From: DATDAW01 sp036524675
Lineage (GTDB): Bacteria; Verrucomicrobiota; Verrucomicrobiia; Chthoniobacterales; DASVRZ01
Direction: 5' to 3'
Assembly (NCBI GenBank): GCA_036524675.1
Contig: DATDBU010000145.1
Coordinates: 1 to 43,836 of the forward strand
Length of the DNA stretch: 43,836 bases
The notes beneath the pieces are model-generated. The model worked only from the letters and a program-made list of their open reading frames with translations. It was not told where the DNA came from and made no database searches. Positions 18,095 to 27,238 of the stretch are shown here, piece by piece (position 1 is the stretch's first letter; each line of letters starts with the position of its first letter). A program made the position numbers and the translations under genes.

Positions 18095-19574
18095 AATCTG
18101 AGAGACTCCCTTCCACACGCCAGTTTGTGCCGTTGCGCGCGAGCCGGTAAAGACTGCCATCCTCCATTTCCACGTCCCATTCTTCCGTGGCCCAGCGATT
18201 GGTTTCCCACCATTCTCCCGAGATACGATAGGGGCCCAGCGCATTGCGAATCGCTCCATGCGCTTTCTCCGAAACAACGAAGACCGGGCGATGACGGACT
18301 ACGCGCACCTGCGCGAACAACGCAGGACGATACCGGCGCAACGGCAGCCCCACGGCCAGGTCTTCCACGGTCTCCTCTCCAACCTCCTGAAACCGCGGCG
18401 CAACCAGCCGGAAACTGTCAGGCTGATACGTGTCGAGCACCTCGGCTACCCCCACATTTTCTCCGCCTACCAGCGCAGCCAGCCTGCCGAGCGTTTCGCC
18501 GAAGCGATTAGGATCGCGCAACGGGCTTTCAAAAAGCTGGAATTGCTGACTCTCCGCAAGTGCCGGCGCGATGCGTAATCGCACGCCCACAAGGCCGTGA
18601 TCCAGCTGTAGCCCGTCAAAATGCGTCTGCAAAATCCGGAAAAGCACGTCCACATCCGCTGTCGGCGACGGCACCGTAAAATCGCGTTCGTGCGCTCCGC
18701 CGTTCGTGAGCAACAGTGTCAGCGTCATTCGCCCTGCGACGCGATGCGCATTGCCGAGACGTAATGCCAGTTGATCCAAAAATCGCCGAAGCAAAAACAA
18801 CGCCGGCTCTGCCGTATCCACCTCGTATTCGAACTCGAACGCCTCAACAAATTCCTCTGCTGGCCGCACCAGCCGCAACGGACGCGTAGACTGACCGGCA
18901 GCGCGCTCCCAGAGCCACGAAGCTTCCGGCCCGAGCCGATCCATCAATTCGCCACGCGGCAGACTCGTAAGCTGAGCCAGATTGTGGATGCCCCAGTCCC
19001 GCAATACAGAAACTAATTCCGGTGAGGGATCGAGTTCGTGAATTGCCAAATTCGCCAGGAACGCCACCGGTGTCTGCACCACGAGCACCGGCCGGGCGTG
19101 ACGTACTGCGAGAAAGGCAAGATCCGGATTTGGGCCCGCGCCAAATCGCGCACAAAGATTCAACTTTCCCAAATCGTCCACGACGCGCCCTCCGATTTTC
19201 TGCCAATCCCGGTCCCGGGATGCTCGCAAATCTGCCGTGCAAACGCCTTCCGCAGTGGACTCGATCGCCGGCGAAAGCGAGCCGGCTATTTCCAGTAAAG
19301 CCGCCTGCGCTGGCCGCTCCTGCACGAGGGAACGCGAAAGAATTTTCAGTTCCGGACACCGCGCAAGCGCCTGGGGAGGCGTTTGCCCGGGTATCACCCC
19401 CCTGCGCGCAGCGGCCTCATTGATCTCCAGCAACCCCGTTTTCTTTCCGCAATCCGTCCCACTGCCGTAGGATATTTCGCAGTCGATCAATCCCACGCAT
19501 TCGCCACGCAATTCCTCACGGAAACGCAGCACCGTTTGCAGGCGAAAATTGGGAAGTAAAATGACCGCAAACAT
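18093..19574 (-). CDS. imuB: ImuB, catalytically inactive Y-family polymerase
   Basis: 493 residues, related to Y-family DNA polymerases but lacking the metal-binding acids. The N-terminus reads FAVILLPNFRLQTVLR where active enzymes have an Asp in this strand. The second motif reads ESTAEGVCTADL in place of SIDEAYLD. It contains PPQALARCPELKILSRS, and a helix-hairpin-helix-like region (WGIHNLAQLTSLPRGELMDRL). ImuB is the scaffold that links ImuA, the clamp and DnaE2 in mutagenic repair. The stop codon lies within the right end of a fold-back element. It follows imuA by 18 bases. dnaE2 is not next to it. Confidence 0.88.
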   Translation of the reverse strand: MFAVILLPNFRLQTVLRFREELRGECVGLIDCEISYGSGTDCGKKTGLLEINEAAARRGVIPGQTPPQALARCPELKILSRSLVQERPAQAALLEIAGSLSPAIESTAEGVCTADLRASRDRDWQKIGGRVVDDLGKLNLCARFGAGPNPDLAFLAVRHARPVLVVQTPVAFLANLAIHELDPSPELVSVLRDWGIHNLAQLTSLPRGELMDRLGPEASWLWERAAGQSTRPLRLVRPAEEFVEAFEFEYEVDTAEPALFLLRRFLDQLALRLGNAHRVAGRMTLTLLLTNGGAHERDFTVPSPTADVDVLFRILQTHFDGLQLDHGLVGVRLRIAPALAESQQFQLFESPLRDPNRFGETLGRLAALVGGENVGVAEVLDTYQPDSFRLVAPRFQEVGEETVEDLAVGLPLRRYRPALFAQVRVVRHRPVFVVSEKAHGAIRNALGPYRISGEWWETNRWATEEWDVEMEDGSLYRLARNGTNWRVEGSLSD

Positions 19575-19592
19575 GAGTGTTCCCTCCTTCTC

Positions 19593-20225
19593 TTATGCAA
19601 CGATCCGCAGCATCGTCCTCCGGGGAAAAACTCGTATCGGCATTTCCTGTATCAACTCGCTCCGCCAGCGCCGTTGCGCCGCGAGTGTCCAGTTCGCATC
19701 CGCGGAAATCCGTACATGGGCGCCTTCGACCATGGGTTGCGGAGTCAAGATCACCAACGCCGTTGTCGTCTGCTCCAGCAGCCGTTGGAATCGATGCCAT
19801 GTACTCGCCTGGATTTTACGAAGCACCACAGGCGCAACCATTTGAAGATCGAGAATTACCAGCGACAAATTGCCATCCCTCAATAGCAAATCCGTCGCTT
19901 TGATCGCCTTCAGCGCCTCTTCGCAAAACACCACCAGCAATCGCTTCAGCACCGGAGACGGGTTCCCTGCAGGCTCGAAGGAACGCCCCGCATCCACCAG
20001 CGCCGCAAAACATTTTTCTCGCACGCACATCCGCAACATCGTTTCCAAAAACAGCGTTCCCGAGCCGGTTGAACCGTAAAACTCCGTCACCGCAGCCCGC
20101 CGCAGCCCGCCTTCCACGACATCGACCGGTGCAAATCCCGTCGGCAAAAAGCCGCCCGGCCTGAGTTCCGTCGAAGGAAATTTTTCCCCCATCAACCGTC
20201 GCAGTTCAGAAATGGCCATCGACAT
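19593..20225 (-). CDS. imuA: ImuA, RecA-like mutasome accessory protein
   Basis: 210 residues of RecA/SulA-like fold. The pattern LPTGFAPVDVVEGGLRRAAVTEFYG followed by STGSGTLFLETML matches the ImuA N-terminus and P-loop region; later strands are SLVILDLQMVAP and TTALVILTPQPM. Two ATGs are possible, 20225 and 20219. The second lies six bases after a perfect TATAAT on the minus strand (20247-20252 read downwards), the spacing expected of a leaderless transcript, and no Shine-Dalgarno is seen for either. It is divergent from vapBC, and a strong palindrome covers the promoter. Slightly short for the family. Confidence 0.82.
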   Translation of the reverse strand: MSMAISELRRLMGEKFPSTELRPGGFLPTGFAPVDVVEGGLRRAAVTEFYGSTGSGTLFLETMLRMCVREKCFAALVDAGRSFEPAGNPSPVLKRLLVVFCEEALKAIKATDLLLRDGNLSLVILDLQMVAPVVLRKIQASTWHRFQRLLEQTTTALVILTPQPMVEGAHVRISADANWTLAAQRRWRSELIQEMPIRVFPRRTMLRIVA

Positions 20226-20254
20226 ATTATATCGTGTATTATCACGATATAATA
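20225..20254. promoter_or_regulatory. 12-bp-arm palindromic operator at imuA/vapB spacer
   Basis: TATTATATCGTG (20225-20236) and CACGATATAATA (20243-20254) are perfect reverse complements around a six-base centre. The palindrome touches the imuA start and includes a TATAAT in the imuA direction. It lies about 95 bases upstream of vapB. It could be the SOS operator of imuAB or the VapBC autoregulatory operator; the sequence is unlike the TGTTC-N4-GAACA type. Confidence 0.75.
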
Positions 20255-20348
20255 ACCCACCTCAAGCGATCCTGCTGTTTCAATCATGGCTTTTTACATC
20301 CATTCTGATTTCGACAAGTGATACATATCCCTGTATTTATGGCCGTAT

Positions 20349-20570
20349 ATGAAGACGACTATTGATCTCCCAGATGCTCTTCTGGAGCGGACTAAAATCG
20401 CCGCCGCTCGCCGTCGCACCACCATCAAAAACCTCGTCATCGAAGGGCTGGAGGTAGTTCTCCAGGACGAAACGCCCGCTGCGCCTCCCTCCGATGCATT
20501 GGCCCGCCTCCGCCGCGGATACCACCTCGGGGGCCAGCCCTTGACCCGCGATCAAGTCCATGCCCGCTGA
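20349..20570 (+). CDS. vapB: VapB-like ribbon-helix-helix antitoxin
   Basis: 73 residues. The N-terminus MKTTIDLPDALLERTKIAA is a ribbon-helix-helix strand and first helix, followed by RRRTTIKNLVIEGLEVVLQ. The C-terminal tail (LARLRRGYHLGGQPLTRDQV) should wrap the toxin. Its stop overlaps the toxin start by 11 bases (20560-20570), the common arrangement for type II pairs. It should neutralise VapC and repress its own promoter. The palindrome at 20225-20254 is a candidate binding site. Confidence 0.85.
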   Translation: MKTTIDLPDALLERTKIAAARRRTTIKNLVIEGLEVVLQDETPAAPPSDALARLRRGYHLGGQPLTRDQVHAR

Positions 20571-20973
20571 ACGCTTTCTCGACACCAATATTCTTCTCTA
20601 CGGCTATGACTTGGACGCCCCGACCAAACGGCCTATCGCCCAGTCCCTTATTGAACAGGCGTGGCTCCAACCGGGGCGCATCGCCATCAGTGTGCAGGTG
20701 CTTCAGGAGTTTTACGTCAACTTTCTCCGCAGAGGCCATTCCCCTGCTGAGGCCACGGCATTGGTCGGTGATTTCTCCCTGTGGCCGGTCATTGATAATT
20801 CTCTCGCTCTCTTCCGCCTTGGTCTTTCCGTCCAGGCTCGCTGGCAGCTCTCGCTCTGGGATGCCATGATCGTGGCCGCCGCCCAAACCAGCGGGGCCCG
20901 CGATCTTCTCACCGAAGACCTCAATCACGGCCAGGATTACGGCGGCGTCCGTGCCATCAATCCCTTTCGGTAA
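20560..20973 (+). CDS. vapC: VapC-like PIN-domain ribonuclease toxin
   Basis: 137 residues, a complete PIN domain. The acidic residues are all visible: FLDTNILLYGYD (D8), QVLQEFYVNFL (Glu), LSLWDAMIVAAA (Asp) and LLTEDLNHG (Asp). Such toxins cut tRNA or rRNA using Mg2+. Partnered with the overlapping antitoxin gene. The 94-base gap to the next gene shows nothing notable. No sign of truncation, so the pair appears functional. Confidence 0.88.
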   Translation: MPAERFLDTNILLYGYDLDAPTKRPIAQSLIEQAWLQPGRIAISVQVLQEFYVNFLRRGHSPAEATALVGDFSLWPVIDNSLALFRLGLSVQARWQLSLWDAMIVAAAQTSGARDLLTEDLNHGQDYGGVRAINPFR

Positions 20974-21067
20974 AGGATGAAAAATGAAATCCAGGATCTT
21001 TCCTTGCGTTTCAACTCATCCTCATAGTTCATCATTGAATGGCCGAGGTTGAACTCAGGCCTATGGA

Positions 21068-22606
21068 ATGGCTGACAGCATTTCGAAATTTCCCCCCGCC
21101 ATGTCTTCGAATGTTTTCTCCTATGATGCAGTTCCTTATCCGAGCCGCACCTACCTACAAACACATCCTGCGCGGTTGGCGGCGATGGCGGCTTTGATGG
21201 GGTTGAAAGCGTCGCCGGTGGAATGCTGTCGCGTGCTGGAGATTGGCACGGGGGACGGGTTGAATATCGCGGCCCTCGCCTATGCGTTGCCGGGAAGCGA
21301 ATTTTGCGGAATCGATCTGAGCGAGACGGCCATTTCGCGGGGGAAAACGTGGATTGAAGAACTGGGGCTAACCAACATTTCGCTGCGATGCGCCGATATC
21401 GGCACAGTTAACCCGGCAGAGCTGGGGAAATTCGATTATGTCATCGCCCACGGAGTGTTTTCCTGGGTACCGGAGCCTGTGCGCGAGCAGATGCTGGCAC
21501 TCACGCGGGATGTGCTAACAGAAAACGGCGTGGCGTACGTCAGCTACAACGCGTATCCCGGTTGTCACATTCGCGAAATGAGCCGACGGATGATGCGCTA
21601 TCACGTGCAACGGTTTGAATCGCCGATGGATCGCATCGCCCAGGGACGTTCCCTGCTGTATTTGCTCGTAAACGCGCCCGATAAACGGGTCGAGAAAGAA
21701 AAGGACGCTTATCGGCTGATGCTTGAAGAGGAGCTGGAACACTCGGTCGAATACGATCAGGCGGCATTTTACCACGATGATCTTAGCGAGCTTAACACCC
21801 CGTATTATTTTCATGAATTCATGGCAATGGCTGAAAAATACGGTCTGCAGTTCCTAGCGGAAGCGCAGGTTCGGGACATGTATCCGGATGGGTATGCACC
21901 AGCTGTGATGGAGCTTCTTGATCAAATGGGAGAAAAGAATTTCCTCGAGCGTGAGCAGTATATGGACTTTCTGAAAGGTCGCCGGTTCCGGCAAACGCTC
22001 CTGTGCCGTGCTGAGGTCGTGTTGGATCGCGAAATCAGCATCGACGATATCCGGGGATTGCGCGTGGATGCGGAAATCAAACCGGGCATCCCGGACGGTC
22101 CGGAGGAATCGCTGCGTTTCGATGGTCCAAAGGGCTCGGCCCTCACCGCAAGCCGTCCCTCGCTGAAACGGGCGCTAGGATATCTGGCCGAAGCCTGGCC
22201 CCACGGAGTCAGCTATGAAGATTTGGCGGAAATCGTACGCGAGGAGAGCGACTTCGACGAGGCCGTGTTTGGAGATTTTTTGATCCGGGCAGCCAAGGGC
22301 GGAATCGTTGAGTTCCGCACGGTGGAACCGAAGTTTGTCGCTGTTGCCGGAGAGAGGCCACAGGTGAGCGCCTTTGCCCGATGGCAAATCGGATGGAGCA
22401 ACACAGCGACAACATTGCGACACAGCAGGATTCGTCTCGACGAAGCGCCAACGCGGGAGTTGGTCCGGTTAATGGACGGCACACGGACCCGCGAGGAACT
22501 GGCGGCAGCATTGGGCGGGGCGTTGGAGAATGACACAACGATTACGGGTGAAAATATTGACGCGGCGGCCGCGTACTTTTGCCGCGTGGGTTTGATGGTG
22601 GCGTAG
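21068..22606 (+). CDS. Class I methyltransferase with methyltransferase regulatory domain
   Basis: 512 residues. The SAM-binding Rossmann fold occupies about 35-190: VLEIGTGDGLNIAALAYALP (motif I), FCGIDLSETAIS (motif II acid), FDYVIAHGVFSWVP (motif IV) and VSYNAYPG. A MethyTransf_Reg-type domain (about 215-300, FYHDDLSELNTPYYFHEFMAMAE) and a C-terminal winged-helix-like part follow. The substrate is unknown; some relatives methylate proteins. It is convergent with the type VI secretion genes, so a joint role is possible but unproven. The ATG at 21068 is used; an internal ATG at 21101 is a reasonable alternative. Confidence 0.85.
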   Translation: MADSISKFPPAMSSNVFSYDAVPYPSRTYLQTHPARLAAMAALMGLKASPVECCRVLEIGTGDGLNIAALAYALPGSEFCGIDLSETAISRGKTWIEELGLTNISLRCADIGTVNPAELGKFDYVIAHGVFSWVPEPVREQMLALTRDVLTENGVAYVSYNAYPGCHIREMSRRMMRYHVQRFESPMDRIAQGRSLLYLLVNAPDKRVEKEKDAYRLMLEEELEHSVEYDQAAFYHDDLSELNTPYYFHEFMAMAEKYGLQFLAEAQVRDMYPDGYAPAVMELLDQMGEKNFLEREQYMDFLKGRRFRQTLLCRAEVVLDREISIDDIRGLRVDAEIKPGIPDGPEESLRFDGPKGSALTASRPSLKRALGYLAEAWPHGVSYEDLAEIVREESDFDEAVFGDFLIRAAKGGIVEFRTVEPKFVAVAGERPQVSAFARWQIGWSNTATTLRHSRIRLDEAPTRELVRLMDGTRTREELAAALGGALENDTTITGENIDAAAAYFCRVGLMVA

Positions 22607-22645
22607 GGAACGAAGAAAATTTTGAACAGAAGGCAGCAAAGGAAG

Positions 22646-22663
22646 CGAAGGTTAAGTCCTTCG
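22646..22663. terminator. Short hairpin between convergent methyltransferase and tagF
   Basis: CGAAGG (22646-22651) pairs with CCTTCG (22658-22663) around a six-base loop in the 66-base tail-to-tail spacer. The stem is short and there is no clean T-run, so bidirectional termination is only a suggestion. Confidence 0.35.
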
Positions 22664-22672
22664 TGGATTTTC

Positions 22673-23530
22673 CTACCGGTGGAAAAGACGGGAAAACCAG
22701 GAGCTATTTTGAGCCTCTAGCGTACCGTCGCGGAGACGTTCGATCGTCTCGATGTCTTCGCTGGAAAATTGAAAATGCCAGGCGGGCAAACGCATGGCAG
22801 AGGCCCGCAATGAGAACAAATCGGCGGGCGCCGGCTCGCCAACAATGAGATCCGTCCATAGATGTTGGCGGGGTTGGAATAAGAGCAAAAGCGAAGAGGG
22901 TCCGTAAACAAACGCAGCGAAACGACGCCAAAATTTGAGATTGGCAAGCGGCGAGTGGGCAACCGAGGGCAGGCGAATCGATCGGCTTTTGTTGTTTCGG
23001 GCGCGGGGAATCAACCCGGCAATTTCGGCAGCGGGAACCGTGAGCAGGATTCCCCCGGTCGTGTCGGAAGCGATGTTCTTTAACTGACCCGAAACGGCGC
23101 GCCAGGCTTCAACTACTTCGTCAGAGGTCATAGCATTTTTGCTGCGGCGCTCGAATTCATCGATTTGCTGAAAGAGAGCAAACTCGATATTTTGAGCTCC
23201 TTGCGCGCAGACAATCATGGGAAACCGTCCCCTGCCCTTGCCGTCTCGCGACGCCCATAATGAACCGGCGATCGATTGATTTCCGCGGGCCCCGCGGGTC
23301 CAGAGCCAATAGTGATCGAACTCGATCGCCTCACCATTTTCTTCGAGGCGATCCCAGGCCCCCGAAGCCAGCTGGCTGGAGATTCCCTCCAGATAGAGGA
23401 TCCGCCGGGCCTCGATGAGACTGGGTGTTACCAGGCCAAGATCATCGGCGTGATCGTCCCAGCCGGGATGCTTGCCGAAAGCGGCGAGGCAGGCACCGTT
23501 GCCAAGACTGTCCTGGAGGAAGCGTTTCAC
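22673..23530 (-). CDS. tagF: Type VI secretion-associated protein TagF
   Basis: 285 residues. The N-terminal TagF domain is recognisable from CLAAFGKHPGWDDHADDLG, EFDHYWLWTRG and GRFPMIVCAQG. In studied systems TagF is a post-translational repressor of type VI secretion firing. The ATG overlaps the tssM stop (ATGA at 23527-23530), so it is translated together with TssM. The C-terminal half (about 150-285) is less typical and could include additional partner-binding sequence. Last gene of the T6SS segment on the minus strand. Confidence 0.82.
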   Translation of the reverse strand: MKRFLQDSLGNGACLAAFGKHPGWDDHADDLGLVTPSLIEARRILYLEGISSQLASGAWDRLEENGEAIEFDHYWLWTRGARGNQSIAGSLWASRDGKGRGRFPMIVCAQGAQNIEFALFQQIDEFERRSKNAMTSDEVVEAWRAVSGQLKNIASDTTGGILLTVPAAEIAGLIPRARNNKSRSIRLPSVAHSPLANLKFWRRFAAFVYGPSSLLLLFQPRQHLWTDLIVGEPAPADLFSLRASAMRLPAWHFQFSSEDIETIERLRDGTLEAQNSSWFSRLFHR

Positions 23531-26500
23531 GGCAGCGCCACATCACGCAGCCCCACAGAATCGATGGTCGGCCAGGATTCGAATGGGGGCAGCGGATTTT
23601 CGAACTGGAATTGCAGCCAGACTGCCGTTGGCTCACCGGGTTTAAGAGAGACACGCCAGACATCGCCCGCGCCGACGGGTTTCCCACCGAGGCGGGCGAG
23701 CAGACGAAGGGCAGACCAGTTCGCACCACCGGAGACGGTTTCGGGCGCGCCTTCACCGCTGGGCGTGTGATAGAGGCGGAAATTCAACGGCTGCTGCATG
23801 GGAAATTTGCCAAGCGGAGTGTCCGAATCCGAATCCAGACGGATCACTCCCGTGCTCTGGCCCGCAGCCAGCAGTTCGACGGCATTCCAGTTACGGGGAT
23901 TAAACGTCGGGATAGCCTGCGGAACGGGCGTGGGCTCTTCACCGCCGAAAAGTCGGCCCCAGAAACCCCGTTTCTTGGGCGGCAACGGTGGCGGCGGGGT
24001 GGGCATCGGCGCCAAATCCGGACCGGACAATTGCCTCTGCGCCTGGCCGTTCAGCAGTGTAACGCTGACCCTGGCGGTCGTTCCATCGGGTTTCATCAAG
24101 ATATCGGCAAGCGTGTAAAGCGGCGCGAGACCTCGGGCAAAATCGCTGACTGTCTGCCGCGATTCCGGCTTCATTTTGGCAAATGTGTCGGTTTGCAAAT
24201 CTTTCCGGATCGCCGCAAGGAGCCCTTTCGCATTGCGCAAACGACCCGAGTCGAGCGCCTGATTTTCGGGGCCCGGTGGCCAGACGAGGGGAAAACGGAT
24301 CGCGTTTCGCAATGCAGCCCGGGCCTGACGTATGTAATTGTCGAGAAACTCCGCCTGTTGGGCACTCTGACCGTGAGTCAGGAAATAATTACAGGTGGCC
24401 GAAAACTGGTCCTTCATTTTGCCCGGATATTTGTCGATGCGTGCACTGAGATCATCGAGGGCATTGCGAAGGCTCTCGAGCGGTTTCCAACCGCCGCCGA
24501 TGAGGATCTGGCCACCTTTGTAATGGAGATCGGGAACGGACGCGGCGCATTCACGATAGGCATTCCAACGTTTCAAATAATCCGGTTCGCTCCCTGCGGA
24601 AGAAGCGAGGCTGTTTTCGTCGAGAGCCTTGAAATCGGCGACCGTCTTATCGTCGATGACACCTTTCAGCTGGGCGGCAATCTGTCCGGAAATATCGGCA
24701 AGCCGTTGTCTGATCTCGCGCAGCAGCGTAAATTTCGGGTCTTTCGTAGGATCATTTCCCAGGACACTCTCCTTGCCGGGCTCGGGCGGAGGCGGCAGGA
24801 CACGGTCGATGTCTGCTAGCATGACTTTGATCTGCCCGAACCGGGAGTCGTTCTGCGCGGTGACGTTGTTGAGCGCGGCGGTCAACGTCTCAGGACCGGC
24901 CTCGAATAGACCCGCCTGACGGATTTGAGCGAGATTCTGATCAAGCCGCGCCTTGGTTTCTTGCAATTGGTCGAAAGCATTGGAAACGGCACGCTCACTG
25001 GTGGCAGGATCGTCCTTAATGGCCGCCTTGGTCCCGAGGTCGGTTTCGACAGCCAGATACTTGCGGACGGTGTCGGCGAGAGCCGTCAGTTTTTTGAAAT
25101 TTTCCGCGCGTCCGGACATACTGGCCTGTGCGTCAGCGATGAGGCGCTCCAGGCCTGCGCGTATTGCGTGGTTGGCTGCCAGCGAATTTCCACCGCTGGC
25201 CCAGTCGGGCGCCCAAAGAGGCCTGCCGTTGGGATTCTCCGTGTATGTCCAGGTCATTACGTCGGCGAGGCGCGATTCGCCGGGCGTTCCGGTCGTGTAT
25301 TCCAGCAGTGGCGCGATCAGCTGACCGGGCTTGGGGCTGGTCTTGTTGAGGGTGCGCCCCACGATCTCGACTTCAAGATGGACAAGCGCTGCGAGCGCCC
25401 GGGCTTCGATCGCGCGTGCGCGGTCGTTTTGATCCAGCGGAGAGAGCTCGGCGGTCATCCTGACTCGCGCGGAGTCCAGGACCGGTTTAAGGACTCTGGA
25501 CTCAAACAACACGCGCTGAGCATGGTGGCGATCCTTGTCCGGATCAGTCCCGAGCGCCCGGAAGGGTCGAAAAATCCAGGGAATATTCAGTTTCTCTGCC
25601 GCGGATTCCTGCAACCCGACCTGAAACTTCGCCCTGCTCAGCTCGGGACGCGTGAAGACGGTCTGCGTATATTCGCTGAGACCGGGGCCAACTGGCTGGT
25701 CACCCGTGTATTGAAACGTACCCGGGACCGGTCCGGCTTCGAGAATCGGCGGGAGATTTTCAGAGCCGCGCGCCCAGATGCCTTCCTGCCGGGAGCCACT
25801 CTCGAGCAGGGCGTTGTAACCAAGAAGACCCGCTGCGAGCAGGCCAAGCAATGCCGCTACGCCCGTACCGAAAAGAATCAATTTGCGAACCAGCAACACG
25901 CGGCCCGCATTCTTCGCCCGGGTGACCAAGCCGTCTTCGCGAAAAACTTTGTCCAGGAACAAATCCCGCAGGAAAAAAGACCGTTCACGCTCCCAAGCTT
26001 TTCCGCCCGGAAGATCGGCAACCGGGCGGCCAAGAGCCTGAGCGAGGGCTTCGTCAAGTTCGCTGCCTTCACGCATCGATGAAGTAAAATAGATGCCGCG
26101 CAGGAAAAGCGGGCGCGAAGACCATTCGCCCGCGACAAAAATTGTCTCCAGATACCGCCGCAACCGCGGCGCAAGAGCATGGAGGCTTTGAGGGAGATCG
26201 AAAAGACTGTCCACTTCATCCAAGCGGCGTCCCCCGGTAGTCGCCGGTGCCGGATCGATAAGAAGGCCAAGGCGGCGCCTGCGAATACGTTGGGCAACAG
26301 TCCGCAGATGATCCTCGACCAGTTCTGGTCGGAAAGGTGCGTCGAGTGGCGCCGGATTCGACCAGCCGAGCATCTGCTGCTGCGCCTTCGGATCATCCAG
26401 GTTATCGAAGAAGGATCGGAAACCGTTGATGAGATCGCATTTCGTAACGAGGACAAACACCGGAAAACGCACACCGAGTTCGCGCTGTATCAAGTCGAGC

Positions 26501-27210
26501 TGGCGCGCGATTTTGCCGGCTTTGCGCTCCATTTCCTCCTGTGTATTACGGATGAGACTGTCTACCGGAATGGCGAGGAGCAGACCGTTGATCGGACAAT
26601 TACGCCGGTGCTTGTTGAGCAGTCCCAGAAACTCCTTCCATTCGCTGGTGACACCGGGTTCGACCTCTTCAAAAATAAGGCGCCCAGCCGTATCGAGGAT
26701 GACGGCGTAATTGGTGAACCACCAATTCATGTTGATCGTCCCTCCGACGCCTTGGAAATCGTCTTGCATCCCCGGTGGAAAACCGACCTGCGAATGGCGG
26801 ATCGCCTCGGTTTTGCCAGAACCTGGCTCGCCGCAGATGACATACCACGGGAGACCATAGAAATCCTTGCCCGAAGCTTCGAACTTATCGAGTCCCTTGG
26901 TAAAACTGCGGCGCATGTCATCGAGTCGTGCGCGCGCGGCGGGATCGGTAATACCTCGATTGGCCGCGCTGGAGCCGATCCCGCCCCGGAGCTCGGCGGC
27001 CTTTCGGTTGCGCACCCAAGCCACGAGCAGCATGTAGAGGAAAAACAGCAGGGCTGTTATCAGGAGGCCGACTGCGACGATGATGGCGATCTTCTGTCCA
27101 AAAAATGCCGCGGCTCCGATGAGTGTCGTGGCCAGCAGAGTGAACATCACGCCTTTGACCCATCCCGCCAGGTTCGCAAACGCGCTGAGAATGTAGGCGA
27201 GTTCTTTCAT
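23527..27210 (-). CDS. tssM: Type VI secretion membrane protein TssM (IcmF)
   Basis: About 1227 residues from the ATG at 27210; a TTG 60 bases upstream would overlap tssL. Two N-terminal helices (about 19-37 and 41-67) are followed by a cytoplasmic NTPase-like domain with Walker A GEPGSGKT (127-134), AVILDTAGR, and VLVTKCDLINGF. A third helix lies at about 440-465 (LILFGTGVAALLGLLAAGLL). The rest is a large periplasmic part, with a proline-rich stretch (PMPTPPPPLPPKKRGFWGRL) before the C-terminal beta domain. With TssL it forms the trans-envelope complex. Gene order K-L-M-TagF supports the call. Confidence 0.95.
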   Translation of the reverse strand: MKELAYILSAFANLAGWVKGVMFTLLATTLIGAAAFFGQKIAIIVAVGLLITALLFFLYMLLVAWVRNRKAAELRGGIGSSAANRGITDPAARARLDDMRRSFTKGLDKFEASGKDFYGLPWYVICGEPGSGKTEAIRHSQVGFPPGMQDDFQGVGGTINMNWWFTNYAVILDTAGRLIFEEVEPGVTSEWKEFLGLLNKHRRNCPINGLLLAIPVDSLIRNTQEEMERKAGKIARQLDLIQRELGVRFPVFVLVTKCDLINGFRSFFDNLDDPKAQQQMLGWSNPAPLDAPFRPELVEDHLRTVAQRIRRRRLGLLIDPAPATTGGRRLDEVDSLFDLPQSLHALAPRLRRYLETIFVAGEWSSRPLFLRGIYFTSSMREGSELDEALAQALGRPVADLPGGKAWERERSFFLRDLFLDKVFREDGLVTRAKNAGRVLLVRKLILFGTGVAALLGLLAAGLLGYNALLESGSRQEGIWARGSENLPPILEAGPVPGTFQYTGDQPVGPGLSEYTQTVFTRPELSRAKFQVGLQESAAEKLNIPWIFRPFRALGTDPDKDRHHAQRVLFESRVLKPVLDSARVRMTAELSPLDQNDRARAIEARALAALVHLEVEIVGRTLNKTSPKPGQLIAPLLEYTTGTPGESRLADVMTWTYTENPNGRPLWAPDWASGGNSLAANHAIRAGLERLIADAQASMSGRAENFKKLTALADTVRKYLAVETDLGTKAAIKDDPATSERAVSNAFDQLQETKARLDQNLAQIRQAGLFEAGPETLTAALNNVTAQNDSRFGQIKVMLADIDRVLPPPPEPGKESVLGNDPTKDPKFTLLREIRQRLADISGQIAAQLKGVIDDKTVADFKALDENSLASSAGSEPDYLKRWNAYRECAASVPDLHYKGGQILIGGGWKPLESLRNALDDLSARIDKYPGKMKDQFSATCNYFLTHGQSAQQAEFLDNYIRQARAALRNAIRFPLVWPPGPENQALDSGRLRNAKGLLAAIRKDLQTDTFAKMKPESRQTVSDFARGLAPLYTLADILMKPDGTTARVSVTLLNGQAQRQLSGPDLAPMPTPPPPLPPKKRGFWGRLFGGEEPTPVPQAIPTFNPRNWNAVELLAAGQSTGVIRLDSDSDTPLGKFPMQQPLNFRLYHTPSGEGAPETVSGGANWSALRLLARLGGKPVGAGDVWRVSLKPGEPTAVWLQFQFENPLPPFESWPTIDSVGLRDVALP

Positions 27211-27238
27211 GAGTAGAATGGGCGTCCCGCCTGTCCCT

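Noticed and set aside
20225..20254. Simple rho-independent terminator
   Set aside because: The stem is AT-rich, sits at a start codon in a divergent spacer and has no T-run, so an operator is the better reading.
23425..27216. Long open frames on the plus strand (464, 385 and 345 residues) opposite tssM
   Set aside because: They run antisense to a well-supported TssM, show no family motifs or ribosome-binding sites, and are rich in Arg/Gly as expected of shadow frames in GC-rich DNA.
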